64,000 bases of DNA from Inhella inkyongensis (GTDB taxonomy: Bacteria > Pseudomonadota > Gammaproteobacteria > Burkholderiales > Burkholderiaceae_C): assembly GCF_005952805.1 (NCBI RefSeq), contig NZ_CP040709.1, positions 992,001-1,056,000 of the forward strand, written 5' to 3'. Position numbers and translations under genes: made by a program. The notes beneath the pieces were generated by a model. That model was not told where the DNA came from, searched no databases, and saw only the letters and a list, made by a program, of their open reading frames with translations. Shown piece after piece: positions 1 to 9,029 of the stretch (within the stretch, counting starts at the first letter, position 1; each line of letters opens with the position of its first letter).

Positions 1-1158
1 AACGCCGAGCTATTGCAAGCCTGGGGCATGGCAGTGCATCCGGTCGGTGACGGCGTGCAGGCCGAGATCGCGCTGGCCCAGCAGCCCTTTGACCTGGTAT
101 TGGCCGATGCCGACCTACCCTTGATGGATGGGCGGGCGCTGGCGGGTTCGTTGGCTTCGCGGCCGCAGTTGCTGGCCCGCACCCTTTTGATGGTTCGGGC
201 GGCGGATCAGCGCCAGATTGCGGGCGAATGCCAACGCCTGGGCGTGCCGGGTTGGGTGCCGACCCCGGCTTCGCCCTCGGAGCTGTTCGACGCCACAGTT
301 CAGCTGCTGCACGGTGAAGCCGTGAAACCGCGTGCGCTGCGCAGTGCTGGGAGCCGCCTGGCGCAAGCCGGCCTGCGCAGCCTGCGCATCCTGCTGGCCG
401 AGGACAACGCCGTGAACCAGACCCTGGCCCTGCGCCTGCTGGCCAAGATGGGGCACCGGGTGGAGTTGGCCGTCAATGGCCTGGAGGCGGTGCGCCTGAG
501 CCAGGAGCAGCCCTTTGACCTGATCCTGATGGACATGCAGATGCCGGAACTGGGGGGGGTGGAGGCCACTCAGCGCATCCGTGCCCGCGAGGCGGCGGCC
601 AGCAGTGGCCAGCACATTCCCATCGTGGCCATGACCGCCAATGTGATGGAGGGGTATCGCGAGCGCTGCTTGGATGCCGGCATGGATGGCTATGTTTCCA
701 AGCCGATCCAGACCGAGTTCCTGATGCTGGAGATGCAACGGGTGCTGTCTGAATTTCCAGTTGCGGCCGCATCGCCAGCATCGACTGCCTTGCAGTCTGT
801 CAACCCCGGCACCGTGGCGGACGGCAGGCGCAGCACCGATGGTGTTGACTGGGATCGTGCCGAGGCCCTTGAGCGTCTGGGCGGCGATCAAGAGCTACTG
901 GAGGAGTTGTGGAGCATGCTGCTGACCGACGCCCCAGAGCGGCGGGCTGAGATGGCGCAGGCCTTGGCGGCGAAGGATGCGGCCGCCCTGGCGCGTGCAG
1001 CCCACAGCTTGGCCGGCTCGGCGGCCAATCTGTCGGCCCATCGACTCAGCCGTTTGGCGCGTCGCATTGAAGCTGCGGCCAAGTTGGGTGATCTGGGCGA
1101 AATGCCCGCCCTGTTGAGCGCGCTGGATGAGGCGCTGGCGCAATTGGCGGCCTTGTGA
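1..1158 (+). CDS. Hybrid histidine kinase, C-terminal part (REC-REC-HPt), 5' truncated by window
   Basis: The frame is open from base 1, so this is the C-terminal end of a larger signalling protein. The first visible domain is a response-regulator receiver (about residues 1-100 as seen) with the acceptor region LVLADADLP. It has a Thr (GWVPTPAS) where the conserved KP lysine should be, so it is probably degenerate. A second, canonical receiver follows (LLAEDN, DLILMDMQMP, SKPI). The end is an HPt domain with the phospho-histidine in ARAAHSLAGSAANL. This layout is typical of BarA/EvgS-like phosphorelay kinases, where phosphate passes from receiver to HPt to a separate regulator. The sensor and kinase domains lie upstream of the window, so the stimulus cannot be inferred. 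The gene ends just before a strong hairpin at 1172-1210. Confidence 0.88.
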   Translation, partial: NAELLQAWGMAVHPVGDGVQAEIALAQQPFDLVLADADLPLMDGRALAGSLASRPQLLARTLLMVRAADQRQIAGECQRLGVPGWVPTPASPSELFDATVQLLHGEAVKPRALRSAGSRLAQAGLRSLRILLAEDNAVNQTLALRLLAKMGHRVELAVNGLEAVRLSQEQPFDLILMDMQMPELGGVEATQRIRAREAAASSGQHIPIVAMTANVMEGYRERCLDAGMDGYVSKPIQTEFLMLEMQRVLSEFPVAAASPASTALQSVNPGTVADGRRSTDGVDWDRAEALERLGGDQELLEELWSMLLTDAPERRAEMAQALAAKDAAALARAAHSLAGSAANLSAHRLSRLARRIEAAAKLGDLGEMPALLSALDEALAQLAAL

Positions 1159-1171
1159 GGGGCCCGTTGGG

Positions 1172-1210
1172 CGGGTCTTTTTCGCCACAAACTGTTGCGA
1201 AAAAGACCCG
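1172..1210 (+). terminator. Hairpin with 14-bp perfect arms after the hybrid kinase gene
   Basis: The arms CGGGTCTTTTTCGC (1172-1185) and GCGAAAAAGACCCG (1197-1210) are perfectly complementary around an 11-base loop. The T-run lies inside the stem rather than after it, so this is not a textbook intrinsic terminator. Its position 13 bases after the stop codon still suggests a 3'-end or processing signal. Confidence 0.5.
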
Positions 1211-1410
1211 AAACAGCCCTGACGAACCCGCAGTGTGCAGAAGCTGTCACCCCAGCGTCACCGACTCCATCAACAATTCGACCGTTTGGAAAATTTTCCC
1301 TCCGGCCACCGGACCCTCAGCTCCCGCAGCGCAGACGCGGCGAACCCTTAGGGCTCCCAGGTGGCCGGTTTGCGTATAGCAGACCGCGTTTTTACTTAGG
1401 AGTTAACCCG

Positions 1411-4400
1411 ATGAGCTCGTCTCTCTTTGCTCGCACCGCCCTGGCCGCGGCCGTCGCCATCGTGGCGGCCGCCCCGGCCCTGGCCCAGAACACCACCGCC
1501 GCCATTGGCGGCCGCGTGCTGACCCCCGATGGCAAGCCCGTGGCCGGCGCCACCGTGGTGGTGCTGCACCGCGAGTCGGGCTCTGCTGTGACCCTGACCA
1601 CCGACGGCGAAGGTCGCTACAGCGCCCGCGGTCTGCGCGTGGGCGGCCCCTACACCGTGACGGTGAGCAAGGGCGACGACAAGTCGGTGAATGACGAGGT
1701 TTACCTGGCGCTTGCCGAGACCACCTTGGTGGATCTGCGCGTCGGCAAGGCTGAGACCACCCTTGAGCAAGTGGTGGTGACGGGTTCGGCTACCTCTGGC
1801 AAGTTCGGCGCCGGCAATACCGGTGCAGGTACCAAGATCGGCAAGACCGAGTTGGAGTCTTATGCCTCGCTGAACGGCAACCTGCAGGACTTCGCGCGCA
1901 TGGATGCACGCGTGGCGCAGACCGACAAAGAGCGTGGCGAGATGTCGGTGGCGGGTCAGAACTCGCGCTACAACTCCATCACCATCGACGGCGTCAAGAT
2001 CAATGACACCTTCGGTTTGGAGTCGAACAATTTGCCGACTCGCAAGCAGCCTATCCCGCTGGAAGCGCTGCAGTCGGTGCAGGTCAATGTGTCGAATTAC
2101 GACGTGACCCAGCAGGGCTATACCGGCGGTAATGTCAACGCGGTCACCAAGTCGGGTACCAATGACCTCAAGGGCACGCTGAAGCTGGCCTACCGTGACG
2201 ACGGCATGGCCGGCAAGCGCTACAACCGTACCAACGACACTTACTTCAGCTTCCTGCCTTTCCAAGAGAAGACCATCGGTGCCACCTTGGGCGGCCCCAT
2301 CATCAAGGACACGCTGTTCTTCTTTGCCAGCTACGAGGAGTTGAGCAGCAACCGCATTCAGCCTGAATTCGGTCCGGTGGGAAGCGCGTTGACCAATGTC
2401 GCGATCTCCCAGAAGGTGATCAACGACGCAGCGGCCTTGGCCAAGAGCAAGTACAACCTGGACATCGGTAATACCGACGTGCAGGCGGATCTGACTGTCA
2501 AGGATTCGCTGGTCAAGCTGGACTGGAATATCAGCGAGAAGCACCGCGCGAATGTGCGCTTCGCCCGCACTGAGCAGAGCGATACGAATAACGGCGGCTT
2601 CGGTGGCTTCAGCGCTACCGGTTTGGCCCTGTCCTCCAGCATCTGGCAGCAGGAGAAGACCATTGAGACCGCAGTGGCTCAGTGGTTCGCAGACTGGAGC
2701 GAGAACTTCTCGACTGAGCTCAAGGTCTCCAACCGCGACTACCACAGCGAGCCGCGCAATTCCTCGGACATGCCTTCGGTGGGCTTGCGCTTCACCGGCG
2801 TCGCCCCTATCGGGGCCCCGGCCGGTGTTGACACGGGAACCCGATTCCTGAATTTCGGTACTGAACGCAGCCGTCACTTCAACATCCTGGATACCAAGAC
2901 CATGGACGCCTATCTGGGCGCCACTTGGTTTGCTGGCGACCACGAGGTGAAGTTCGGTGGTGACTACAGCGATAACAAGGTCTTCAACGCCTTCTTCCAG
3001 GACACCAAAGGCAACTACACCTTTGGCTGCCAGGATGGTTGGATTTACAACACCATCCCTGGTATCGCTGCGGGCACCCGACTGCCGACTACAGGCACCG
3101 CCAACCGCTGCAGCAGCCTTACGGCGGCTCAGATGGAAGCTGCTGTGCTGGAGAACTTCAGCCTCGGCCGCCCCAGTGCCTATCAAGTGCAAGCCCCCGC
3201 AGGCAGCTTCACGCTGAACGATGGCATTGCCAAGTTCAAGATTCAGAACCTGGGCTTGTTCTTGCAAGACACCTGGACGTTGTCCAACAAGCTCACCCTG
3301 AGTGCTGGTCTGCGCTATGACCAACTGGGTCTGCCGGATCGCCCCGCCGCCAACGCCTCGGCCGCCGCTGCGACCGTGGCGGGTTCAGCTGGCGCGACGA
3401 ATGCGTCGGTGGTGCGCAATACGGGTGGCTTTGGCCTCGACAACACCCAGGTGCCGGATGGCGCTGATTTGTTCCAGCCGCGCTTCTCGTTCAACTACGC
3501 GTTTGACGCGATGGACAAGCGCAAGTCGCAGCTGCGTGGCGGTTTCGGCCTGTTCCAGGGCGCGGCGGCCAATGTCTGGATCTCCAATGCCTACTCGAAC
3601 ACGGGGGTGTTCACCCGTTTTGTGGGCTGCGGCAACTCCGGCCAGCGCAACTGCTTGGACACGACCGACACCGGCGTGTTCAACCCTGATCCGAGCAAGC
3701 AGGTGCTGCTCGCCGGCACCACGCCGGCCGCCAATGTGGACTTTTTGGCCGGAAACCTGGCCCAGCCCTCGGTGTGGAAGTTCAACCTGGGCTATGACCT
3801 GGAGTTGCCGCAGGGCTTTGTCTTCGGTGCCGAGTGGTTGGCCACCAGCGTCAATGACTCGATTTATTACCGCCATCTGAACCTGGGCGCCGCCACCCGC
3901 AAGGGCCCGGACGGTCGCGATATGTTCTACACCCCGGCGGCCTACAACCCGACCTGCTGGACCGGCAATGGCTCGCTGAGCACCAGCGGTACAACTTGCT
4001 CGGGCAACCGCAACCGTGCCCTGTCGAACGCCAGCTTCGGCAATGTGCTGATCGCCGAGCGCAGCGGTAAGGGCGGCGGCAATAGCGTCACGCTGTCGAT
4101 CGGTCAGCCGCGTGTCGGCGACTTCAGCTGGAATCTGGCCTACACCCGTGCCAGCGCCACCGAGGTGAGCCCGCTGACCTCGTCGGTGTCGAACTCCAAC
4201 TTCAATGCCCGTGCCATCTTCAATCCCAATGAAGAAGTGGTGGCGAACTCGGCTTATCTGGTGCAGGACCGTTTCAATGCCAATGTGCGCTGGAGCAAGG
4301 CCCTGATCGGCAAGCTGAAGACCACCTTGGGCGTGGTGTACGAAGGCCGCAAGGGTAAGCCCTATAGCTGGACCTATGGCAATGACATGAACGGCGACGG

Positions 4401-4902
4401 CATCTCGGGTAACGACCTGATGTATGTGCCCAAGGACGCCAGCGATGTGATCATCAAGAGTGGCCAGACCACCGGTTCCAGCGCGATCACCGACGCCCAG
4501 GCTGCCGCAGCCTTCTGGGCCATGGTGGACGGCACACCGCAATTGCGCAAGAGCAAGGGCCAGGTTGTGGAGCGCAATGGCAGCTTCTCGAAGTTCACCA
4601 ACAGCTTTGATCTGCGCCTGACCCAGGAACTGCCGGCCTTTGCCAGTGGCCACAAGGCCCTGCTGAATCTGGATCTCTTGAACTTCGGCAACCTGATCAA
4701 TCGTCGTTGGGGTCGCATCGACGAAAGCGCCTTTCAAAGCGCAGGCGGTGCTCGCCGCACCTTTGCAAACTTTGGTGGTATTGATCCGACGACTGGCAAG
4801 TACGTGTACTACGTGAACGGTTTTGTGACTGACGCTATCACTCGCCAGGCCGCTGGTGAGTCGCAGTGGGCCATGCAAGTCACGCTGCGTTACGAGTTCT
4901 AA
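1411..4902 (+). CDS. Oar-like TonB-dependent outer-membrane receptor with N-terminal carboxypeptidase-regulatory domain
   Basis: The predicted product is 1163 aa and acts in the outer membrane. A signal peptide is clear (about residues 1-26, ending APALAQ). Next comes a CarboxypepD-regulatory-like beta-sandwich (about 30-110, GGRVLTPDGKPVAGATV), then a plug region (NSITIDGVKI, GYTGGNVNAVTKSGT) and a long beta-barrel ending in an aromatic residue (VTLRYEF), as outer-membrane proteins do. This is the architecture of Oar-family transporters; Myxococcus Oar is linked to export of a protease, but the substrate here is unknown. I chose the start at 1411 because TAGGAG lies 8-9 bases upstream and the signal peptide begins there; the frame is open further upstream but lacks these features. 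The gene stands alone and ends at a strong terminator (4951-4980). Confidence 0.9.
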   Translation: MSSSLFARTALAAAVAIVAAAPALAQNTTAAIGGRVLTPDGKPVAGATVVVLHRESGSAVTLTTDGEGRYSARGLRVGGPYTVTVSKGDDKSVNDEVYLALAETTLVDLRVGKAETTLEQVVVTGSATSGKFGAGNTGAGTKIGKTELESYASLNGNLQDFARMDARVAQTDKERGEMSVAGQNSRYNSITIDGVKINDTFGLESNNLPTRKQPIPLEALQSVQVNVSNYDVTQQGYTGGNVNAVTKSGTNDLKGTLKLAYRDDGMAGKRYNRTNDTYFSFLPFQEKTIGATLGGPIIKDTLFFFASYEELSSNRIQPEFGPVGSALTNVAISQKVINDAAALAKSKYNLDIGNTDVQADLTVKDSLVKLDWNISEKHRANVRFARTEQSDTNNGGFGGFSATGLALSSSIWQQEKTIETAVAQWFADWSENFSTELKVSNRDYHSEPRNSSDMPSVGLRFTGVAPIGAPAGVDTGTRFLNFGTERSRHFNILDTKTMDAYLGATWFAGDHEVKFGGDYSDNKVFNAFFQDTKGNYTFGCQDGWIYNTIPGIAAGTRLPTTGTANRCSSLTAAQMEAAVLENFSLGRPSAYQVQAPAGSFTLNDGIAKFKIQNLGLFLQDTWTLSNKLTLSAGLRYDQLGLPDRPAANASAAAATVAGSAGATNASVVRNTGGFGLDNTQVPDGADLFQPRFSFNYAFDAMDKRKSQLRGGFGLFQGAAANVWISNAYSNTGVFTRFVGCGNSGQRNCLDTTDTGVFNPDPSKQVLLAGTTPAANVDFLAGNLAQPSVWKFNLGYDLELPQGFVFGAEWLATSVNDSIYYRHLNLGAATRKGPDGRDMFYTPAAYNPTCWTGNGSLSTSGTTCSGNRNRALSNASFGNVLIAERSGKGGGNSVTLSIGQPRVGDFSWNLAYTRASATEVSPLTSSVSNSNFNARAIFNPNEEVVANSAYLVQDRFNANVRWSKALIGKLKTTLGVVYEGRKGKPYSWTYGNDMNGDGISGNDLMYVPKDASDVIIKSGQTTGSSAITDAQAAAAFWAMVDGTPQLRKSKGQVVERNGSFSKFTNSFDLRLTQELPAFASGHKALLNLDLLNFGNLINRRWGRIDESAFQSAGGARRTFANFGGIDPTTGKYVYYVNGFVTDAITRQAAGESQWAMQVTLRYEF

Positions 4903-4950
4903 GCCTAGCCGGATTGGCGGCCCTTACGGGGGCCGTCCAGTACAAAGCAA

Positions 4951-4980
4951 AGAGCCCGCCATTGGCGGGCTCTTTTTTTT
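4951..4980 (+). terminator. Intrinsic terminator of the Oar-like gene
   Basis: A 10-bp perfect stem (AGAGCCCGCC / GGCGGGCTCT) with a 3-base loop is followed by an unbroken run of T residues. It lies 48 bases after the receptor stop codon and just before the convergent gene at 4990. Confidence 0.93.
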
Positions 4981-4989
4981 CGCTGATGC

Positions 4990-5406
4990 CTACTCCAGCG
5001 GCACCACTACTTTGACGCTGCTGTCTACCGCACTCTTGTCGATGTAGCCGATGGCATCGACGTTGGCGGCCACGAACTTCTTGATGTCGGCGGCGGTGGC
5101 CAGCTCCTTCGGGGGCGTGGCTTTGCCGGAGAAGGCGAGTCGGGCCCAGGTGGCCTTGACCTGAGCGCCGGTCTTGCCGGCCGCCTTGCTATAGAACTGT
5201 TCGCGCGCGGCGTTGGCCTCGGGCAGGTCCACGGGTTGGCTGATGCCACCGGGCAGGCTGGTGCTGCGGCCCATATAGAGCGAGGCCACTTGCTCGGCGG
5301 TCAACTTGACCTCGCTCTTGGGGTTGACGATCACCACCACTTGGGCCGAGGCCTGGGTGGCAAAAAGGCTGAACAGCAGGCCCAGCCAGGGAAGGGGTTT
5401 GTGCAT
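4990..5406 (-). CDS. Short periplasmic phosphate-binding-like protein (PstS-like fold)
   Basis: The 138-aa product has a signal peptide (about residues 1-21, cleavage after QASA). The mature part resembles the small PBP-like proteins often annotated as phosphate ABC transporter substrate-binding protein (VVIVNPKSEV, LTAEQVASLYMGRS, AIGYIDKSAVD). It is less than half the length of true PstS, and no pst transporter genes are nearby, so a transport role is uncertain. GAGG lies about 6 bases before the ATG. It follows the barrel gene at 5424 by 17 bases on the same strand; a barrel gene followed by this short protein suggests a co-transcribed pair acting in the envelope, perhaps in anion uptake. 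Ligand binding is inferred from the family only. Confidence 0.75.
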   Translation of the reverse strand: MHKPLPWLGLLFSLFATQASAQVVVIVNPKSEVKLTAEQVASLYMGRSTSLPGGISQPVDLPEANAAREQFYSKAAGKTGAQVKATWARLAFSGKATPPKELATAADIKKFVAANVDAIGYIDKSAVDSSVKVVVPLE

Positions 5407-5423
5407 ATTGGGCCTCGCTGCGT

Positions 5424-6578
5424 TCAGAACACGCGGTCGTAAGCGACGCTGATCACCCTGGCAGGGCCGGTCAGCGGTGCCAGTGCGGTGCGGTCGCGCA
5501 CCCGATCCAGTTGCAGCTTCAGGGCGCCGCCTTGATGGATCTCGTAGCGAAGAGCCAGGGTGTTTGTGGATAGGGTCACCGGCACGTAGTCAGCCAAGTC
5601 GAAGCGGCTGCTTTCGGCGTAGCGGCTTAGGCCGGCGGTGAGGGTGAAATTGCCCCACTGGCGGCCCAGGGTCATCAAGTAAAACTTGGCGTCGTAGCCC
5701 ACGGCTTGCATGCGGCGGGCCTTGCCAAATTCACTGCGCCACTGCCACTCTTCCCAGTCGCCATTGAGCACCAGACCCAAAAAGCTCTGATTGGCCTTGG
5801 TGCCGCCGTTGTATAGCTCGGCGTAGTCGCCGCTGGCGCGGTCGCGGACACGAATGTTGGAGCGCGTGTAGCTGATGCGGCCGGTGAACCAATCCTTGCT
5901 GGCTTCCACGGACAGGCCGGTGATACCGCCCCATTCGACGTCTTTTCTGTCTTCGGTGAACAGGGTGTAGTAGGGGTTCTCTTTGCTCTTCTCACTGCCG
6001 GTGTAGAGCTCGGTGCGCAGCGTCCAATCGCCCAGGTTCTTGGTGTTGCTCAGGCTCAGGCCGTTGTAGTTGACGACGTCCCAGCCATAGACATCAGGCG
6101 AGGGTCGCACGGTGTTGTAGGCATAGCCAGCGTCCTGGAAGTCAGAGTAGTAGTAGAGCGGGATGCGCTTGCGGCCGAGCTGAATCTTCCACTCAGGGTT
6201 CAGGGCGTAGCTGAGGTAGGCCCACTCTAGGTTCAGGTGCTGGTCCTTGAGCGTGCGCGCGGTGATTTGCGCCACAGCGCTGAAGTCGCGACTGATCTTC
6301 CATTCGCCTTGCAAGCCCAGCCGGCTTTCCTGGTCCAGCGCCCAGCTCTCGTCATAGACCGCCGCATGACCCCAATCGACGATGCTGCGGGTGCAGGATG
6401 ACTGGTACTTCGGCGCGAGTGCGGTCGCGCTGCAATCGCCCTGGGTGCGCCCTGCCACCACGGACAGGAAGCCGCTGGTCTTGAACTCTTGCGCCAGGGC
6501 CGCGCCACTCAGCGCCTGCAGCGCAAGCGCCACGCCGCCCAAGACCCCCAAACGTCGACCGGAACGAATCCATCGCAT
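5424..6578 (-). CDS. Porin-like outer-membrane beta-barrel protein
   Basis: The product is 384 aa with a signal peptide (about residues 1-29, GAALA). The rest alternates polar and hydrophobic residues as in a beta-barrel (WKIQLGRKRIPLYYYSD, LRTELYTGSEKS, FTLTAGLSRYAES) and ends in Val-Phe. No enzyme motif is seen. It resembles uncharacterised porin-like proteins found next to short PstS-like proteins. An ATG 12 bases further upstream (6590) has no ribosome-binding site. The ATG at 6578 has GGAG six bases upstream, created within the upstream ATG's own codons, so I prefer 6578. It is probably a two-gene operon with 4990-5406. A specific channel function is not shown by the sequence. Confidence 0.78.
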   Translation of the reverse strand: MRWIRSGRRLGVLGGVALALQALSGAALAQEFKTSGFLSVVAGRTQGDCSATALAPKYQSSCTRSIVDWGHAAVYDESWALDQESRLGLQGEWKISRDFSAVAQITARTLKDQHLNLEWAYLSYALNPEWKIQLGRKRIPLYYYSDFQDAGYAYNTVRPSPDVYGWDVVNYNGLSLSNTKNLGDWTLRTELYTGSEKSKENPYYTLFTEDRKDVEWGGITGLSVEASKDWFTGRISYTRSNIRVRDRASGDYAELYNGGTKANQSFLGLVLNGDWEEWQWRSEFGKARRMQAVGYDAKFYLMTLGRQWGNFTLTAGLSRYAESSRFDLADYVPVTLSTNTLALRYEIHQGGALKLQLDRVRDRTALAPLTGPARVISVAYDRVF

Positions 6579-6672
6579 TGCCGTCTCCATGCAGCTGCGG
6601 GGCAGCGGTTCGTCCTTATAACAAGGCGGGAGTGGCGTCGATATTGCGACTCACCCTTGCCTACCTCCTCAC

Positions 6673-8280
6673 CTACCGTTCCGGTGGCGCATTGCGGCGC
6701 TGGGCCAGGGCCCACTGCGTACGTTGCTGGGCCAAGGCGTCGACACCCGCGCGCGCGTTGGCACTGAGGGCGCGCAGCCTGGGGGCCTCCACGGCCTGAC
6801 TGGTGGTGGCCGGGGTCACGTTGAGCAAGAAGACGTCGGTGCGATTGTTGGCATCACGCTGCGGCAGAGCCAGCAGGGCTTGATAGCGATCGCCGCGCGC
6901 CACCAGGCCCATGTAATCGCCCAGGAAATAGCCGCGGGCATTGGGCGCTTGAGACAGGTCCACGGGCCCCCAGACCTTGGTCTCGCGCCAAGTGATGCCA
7001 TCGCTGCTGGTCAGTAGCCACGCCGAGGCCAGCAAGGTGCTGGGGTCGGCGGTGTCTTCGCGCAAGTCAAAGTGCAGCAGGCCCACCTGGCCGTTGCGTC
7101 CGGCGGCCAGGGTTGGGGTGAAGGCGGCGACATCGGTGCGTTGATTGACCACTCGAGGTGCGGTCCAACTGATGCCGCCATCGTCCGAGGTGGCGACCAC
7201 GATGCGGTCATGCCGCCCGCCCGGTTCGGCGCTGTGCCAACTCACCCACAGCCGACCATTGCTGCCCACGGCAATGCTGGGCAGGATGGCGCCGTCGCGT
7301 ACCAGTAGGCTGGCGTTCTGCGGGTCGCGCGTGCCCACCGCCCGGTGCTCTGCAATGCGCACCGCCGTGCCCCAGCTCTGGCCGTTGTTGGTGGAGCGCA
7401 CCACACCCACCCAGTTGGTGCTCACGCCGCCGACGGTGTCGATCTCCACAAACACATTGACCAGCACGCCCGGGGCCACGGCCACGATGCGGTTGCCGAT
7501 GGTCTGCGCCACACCGCCGGGCTGGATGGGCGTGTAGATGGCGCGCGCGGGCTCCCAACTGGCGCCGGCGTCCTGCGAGCGCGCCATCAGCGTGGGGCCG
7601 TTGCCCACCGAGTCCAGCCGATCCCAGACGCCATAGACGAAGGCCGGGTGATAGGGGTCGGCGGTCAGAGCGTTCTTGTCGTGGAACAGGCTGCCGGTGT
7701 CGCGCACCAGGGTTTGCACGGGCTCCCAGGTCTGGCCGTTGTCCAGCGAGCGGGTGGCAAGCATGGCGCTGACCGAGCCGGGCTGTTGGGTGGCACCCGA
7801 TGCCGCCAATGCCATGGCGTAGAGGATGCCGCTGGGTCCAAAGTCCACCCAGGGATCGCTGGCGCGCTCGTAGTCGCCCGCGCTGCCCGTGGTAGCACCG
7901 CCGCAGCGCGAGAAGGGGTGCAAGGTACGCCGCCAGCTTTGACCGCCGTCCAGGCTTACGCCGCTCATCGTGGCGCGCGCGGCCCCGCCGCCCCAGCGAT
8001 CCTGCTGCCAGCCGCCGGCCAAGATGTCGGGATTGCTGGGGTGAATCGCCAGCCACGGCTCCACCTCGGCGTTGGCGTACAGCGTGCCGCTGCCGCCGCC
8101 GCAGGCGGCCGCGATCGGGCTGTCGGCCGAGGCCTTGCCGGTGGTGGGTAGGGGAAAGCTCGGGGCCGGCGCAGGGGGTGGGGCTGGGGAGGGCGCTGGC
8201 GCGGTGCTACCGCCACCGCCGCCCCCGCAGGCCACCAGCAACAGACCCAGTAGATAAAGCAGACTGTTCTTGAATTTCAT
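6673..8280 (-). CDS. Sialidase-like Asp-box (BNR) repeat lipoprotein
   Basis: The 535-aa product has a lipoprotein signal (lipobox LVAC, Cys18), then a Gly/Pro/Ala-rich linker. At least five Asp-box turns follow (SLDGGQSW, SLDNGQTW, SQDAGASW, STNNGQSW, SDDGGISW) plus a partial one (SSDGITW), which predicts a beta-propeller of the BNR/sialidase superfamily. Such proteins often sit in the outer membrane or on the surface. The Asp-box only marks the fold, and the arginine triad of true sialidases was not established, so substrate and catalysis remain open. Its ATG overlaps the yggS stop codon (ATGA, 8277-8280), so the two are probably translationally coupled, although their functions appear unrelated. 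Confidence 0.82.
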   Translation of the reverse strand: MKFKNSLLYLLGLLLVACGGGGGGSTAPAPSPAPPPAPAPSFPLPTTGKASADSPIAAACGGGSGTLYANAEVEPWLAIHPSNPDILAGGWQQDRWGGGAARATMSGVSLDGGQSWRRTLHPFSRCGGATTGSAGDYERASDPWVDFGPSGILYAMALAASGATQQPGSVSAMLATRSLDNGQTWEPVQTLVRDTGSLFHDKNALTADPYHPAFVYGVWDRLDSVGNGPTLMARSQDAGASWEPARAIYTPIQPGGVAQTIGNRIVAVAPGVLVNVFVEIDTVGGVSTNWVGVVRSTNNGQSWGTAVRIAEHRAVGTRDPQNASLLVRDGAILPSIAVGSNGRLWVSWHSAEPGGRHDRIVVATSDDGGISWTAPRVVNQRTDVAAFTPTLAAGRNGQVGLLHFDLREDTADPSTLLASAWLLTSSDGITWRETKVWGPVDLSQAPNARGYFLGDYMGLVARGDRYQALLALPQRDANNRTDVFLLNVTPATTSQAVEAPRLRALSANARAGVDALAQQRTQWALAQRRNAPPER

Positions 8281-8990
8281 TGCGCATCCATTGTTTGCTT
8301 TGCGGGCCGGGCACCGAACACCGCGCTGCCGATGCGCACCCAGCTGCTGCCTTCCAGCACCGCCGCTTCCAGGTCGGCGCTCATGCCCATGCTCAGGGTA
8401 TCCAGGGCCAGGCCCCCATCCCTTAAGTCACTCAGGGCTTGTGCCAATACATGGTGGGGGCGGCGTTGCGATTCCAGGTCGGCGGCCGGCTCGGGAATGC
8501 TCATCAGTCCGCGCAGCCGCAAACCCGGCAGCGCGGCCACGGCTCGGGCGAGCTCTGGCAACTCGGCCAAGGCCACGCCACTCTTGCTGGCCTCGCCGCT
8601 GACATTGAGCTGCAAGCACACTTGCAAGGGCGGCAGATGGCTGGGGCGTTGGGCGCTGAGGCGTTCGGCAATCTTCAGCCGGTCCACGCTGTGCACCCAG
8701 TCGAACTGTTCGGCCACCACCCGGGTCTTGTTGGACTGCAGCGGGCCGATCAGGTGCCACACCAGGTTGGCGCGCAGGTCGGCCAGTGCCGCCATCTTGT
8801 CCAGCGCCTCCTGCACATAGTTCTCGCCGAAGTGGTGCTCACCTGCTGCCAGGGCGGCGCGCACAGCGTCGGCGGGCTGGGTCTTGGAGACGCACAGCAG
8901 CTGGACCGCACTGCGCGGTCGGCCGGCCTGGATACAAGCGGAATCGATGCGCGCGTGCACATCACGGAGTCGGTGTTCGAGCGTGGCCAT
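8277..8990 (-). CDS. yggS: YggS/PLPBP family pyridoxal-phosphate homeostasis protein
   Basis: The 237-aa product is a cytosolic PLP-binding protein of the alanine-racemase-like TIM-barrel fold that buffers free PLP. The PLP lysine is in LLCVSKTQP (about Lys36). Family blocks HHFGENYVQEA, WHLIGPLQSNK, LQLNVSGEASKSG, LMSIPEP, LSMGMSADLEAA and VRIGSAVFG are all present. Length matches the family (about 230-240 aa). The start at 8990 gives the conserved N-terminus; the frame stays open far upstream but that part is a shadow of pilT. It is divergent from pilT with only 39 bases between the starts, a neighbourhood common in proteobacteria. Confidence 0.95.
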   Translation of the reverse strand: MATLEHRLRDVHARIDSACIQAGRPRSAVQLLCVSKTQPADAVRAALAAGEHHFGENYVQEALDKMAALADLRANLVWHLIGPLQSNKTRVVAEQFDWVHSVDRLKIAERLSAQRPSHLPPLQVCLQLNVSGEASKSGVALAELPELARAVAALPGLRLRGLMSIPEPAADLESQRRPHHVLAQALSDLRDGGLALDTLSMGMSADLEAAVLEGSSWVRIGSAVFGARPAKQTMDAQ

Positions 8991-9029
8991 AATGGCCGCG
9001 AGCCTACCTCCAGCCCAAAGCCCACTGCC

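Noticed and set aside
1195..1410. N-terminal extension of the Oar-like receptor
   Set aside because: The signal peptide and the ribosome-binding site support the start at 1411.
1396..3324. 642-codon open frame antisense to the Oar-like gene
   Set aside because: It lies opposite a receptor gene with clear signal peptide and domains. Its residues are Gln/His/Leu-rich, as typical for shadows of GC-rich genes.
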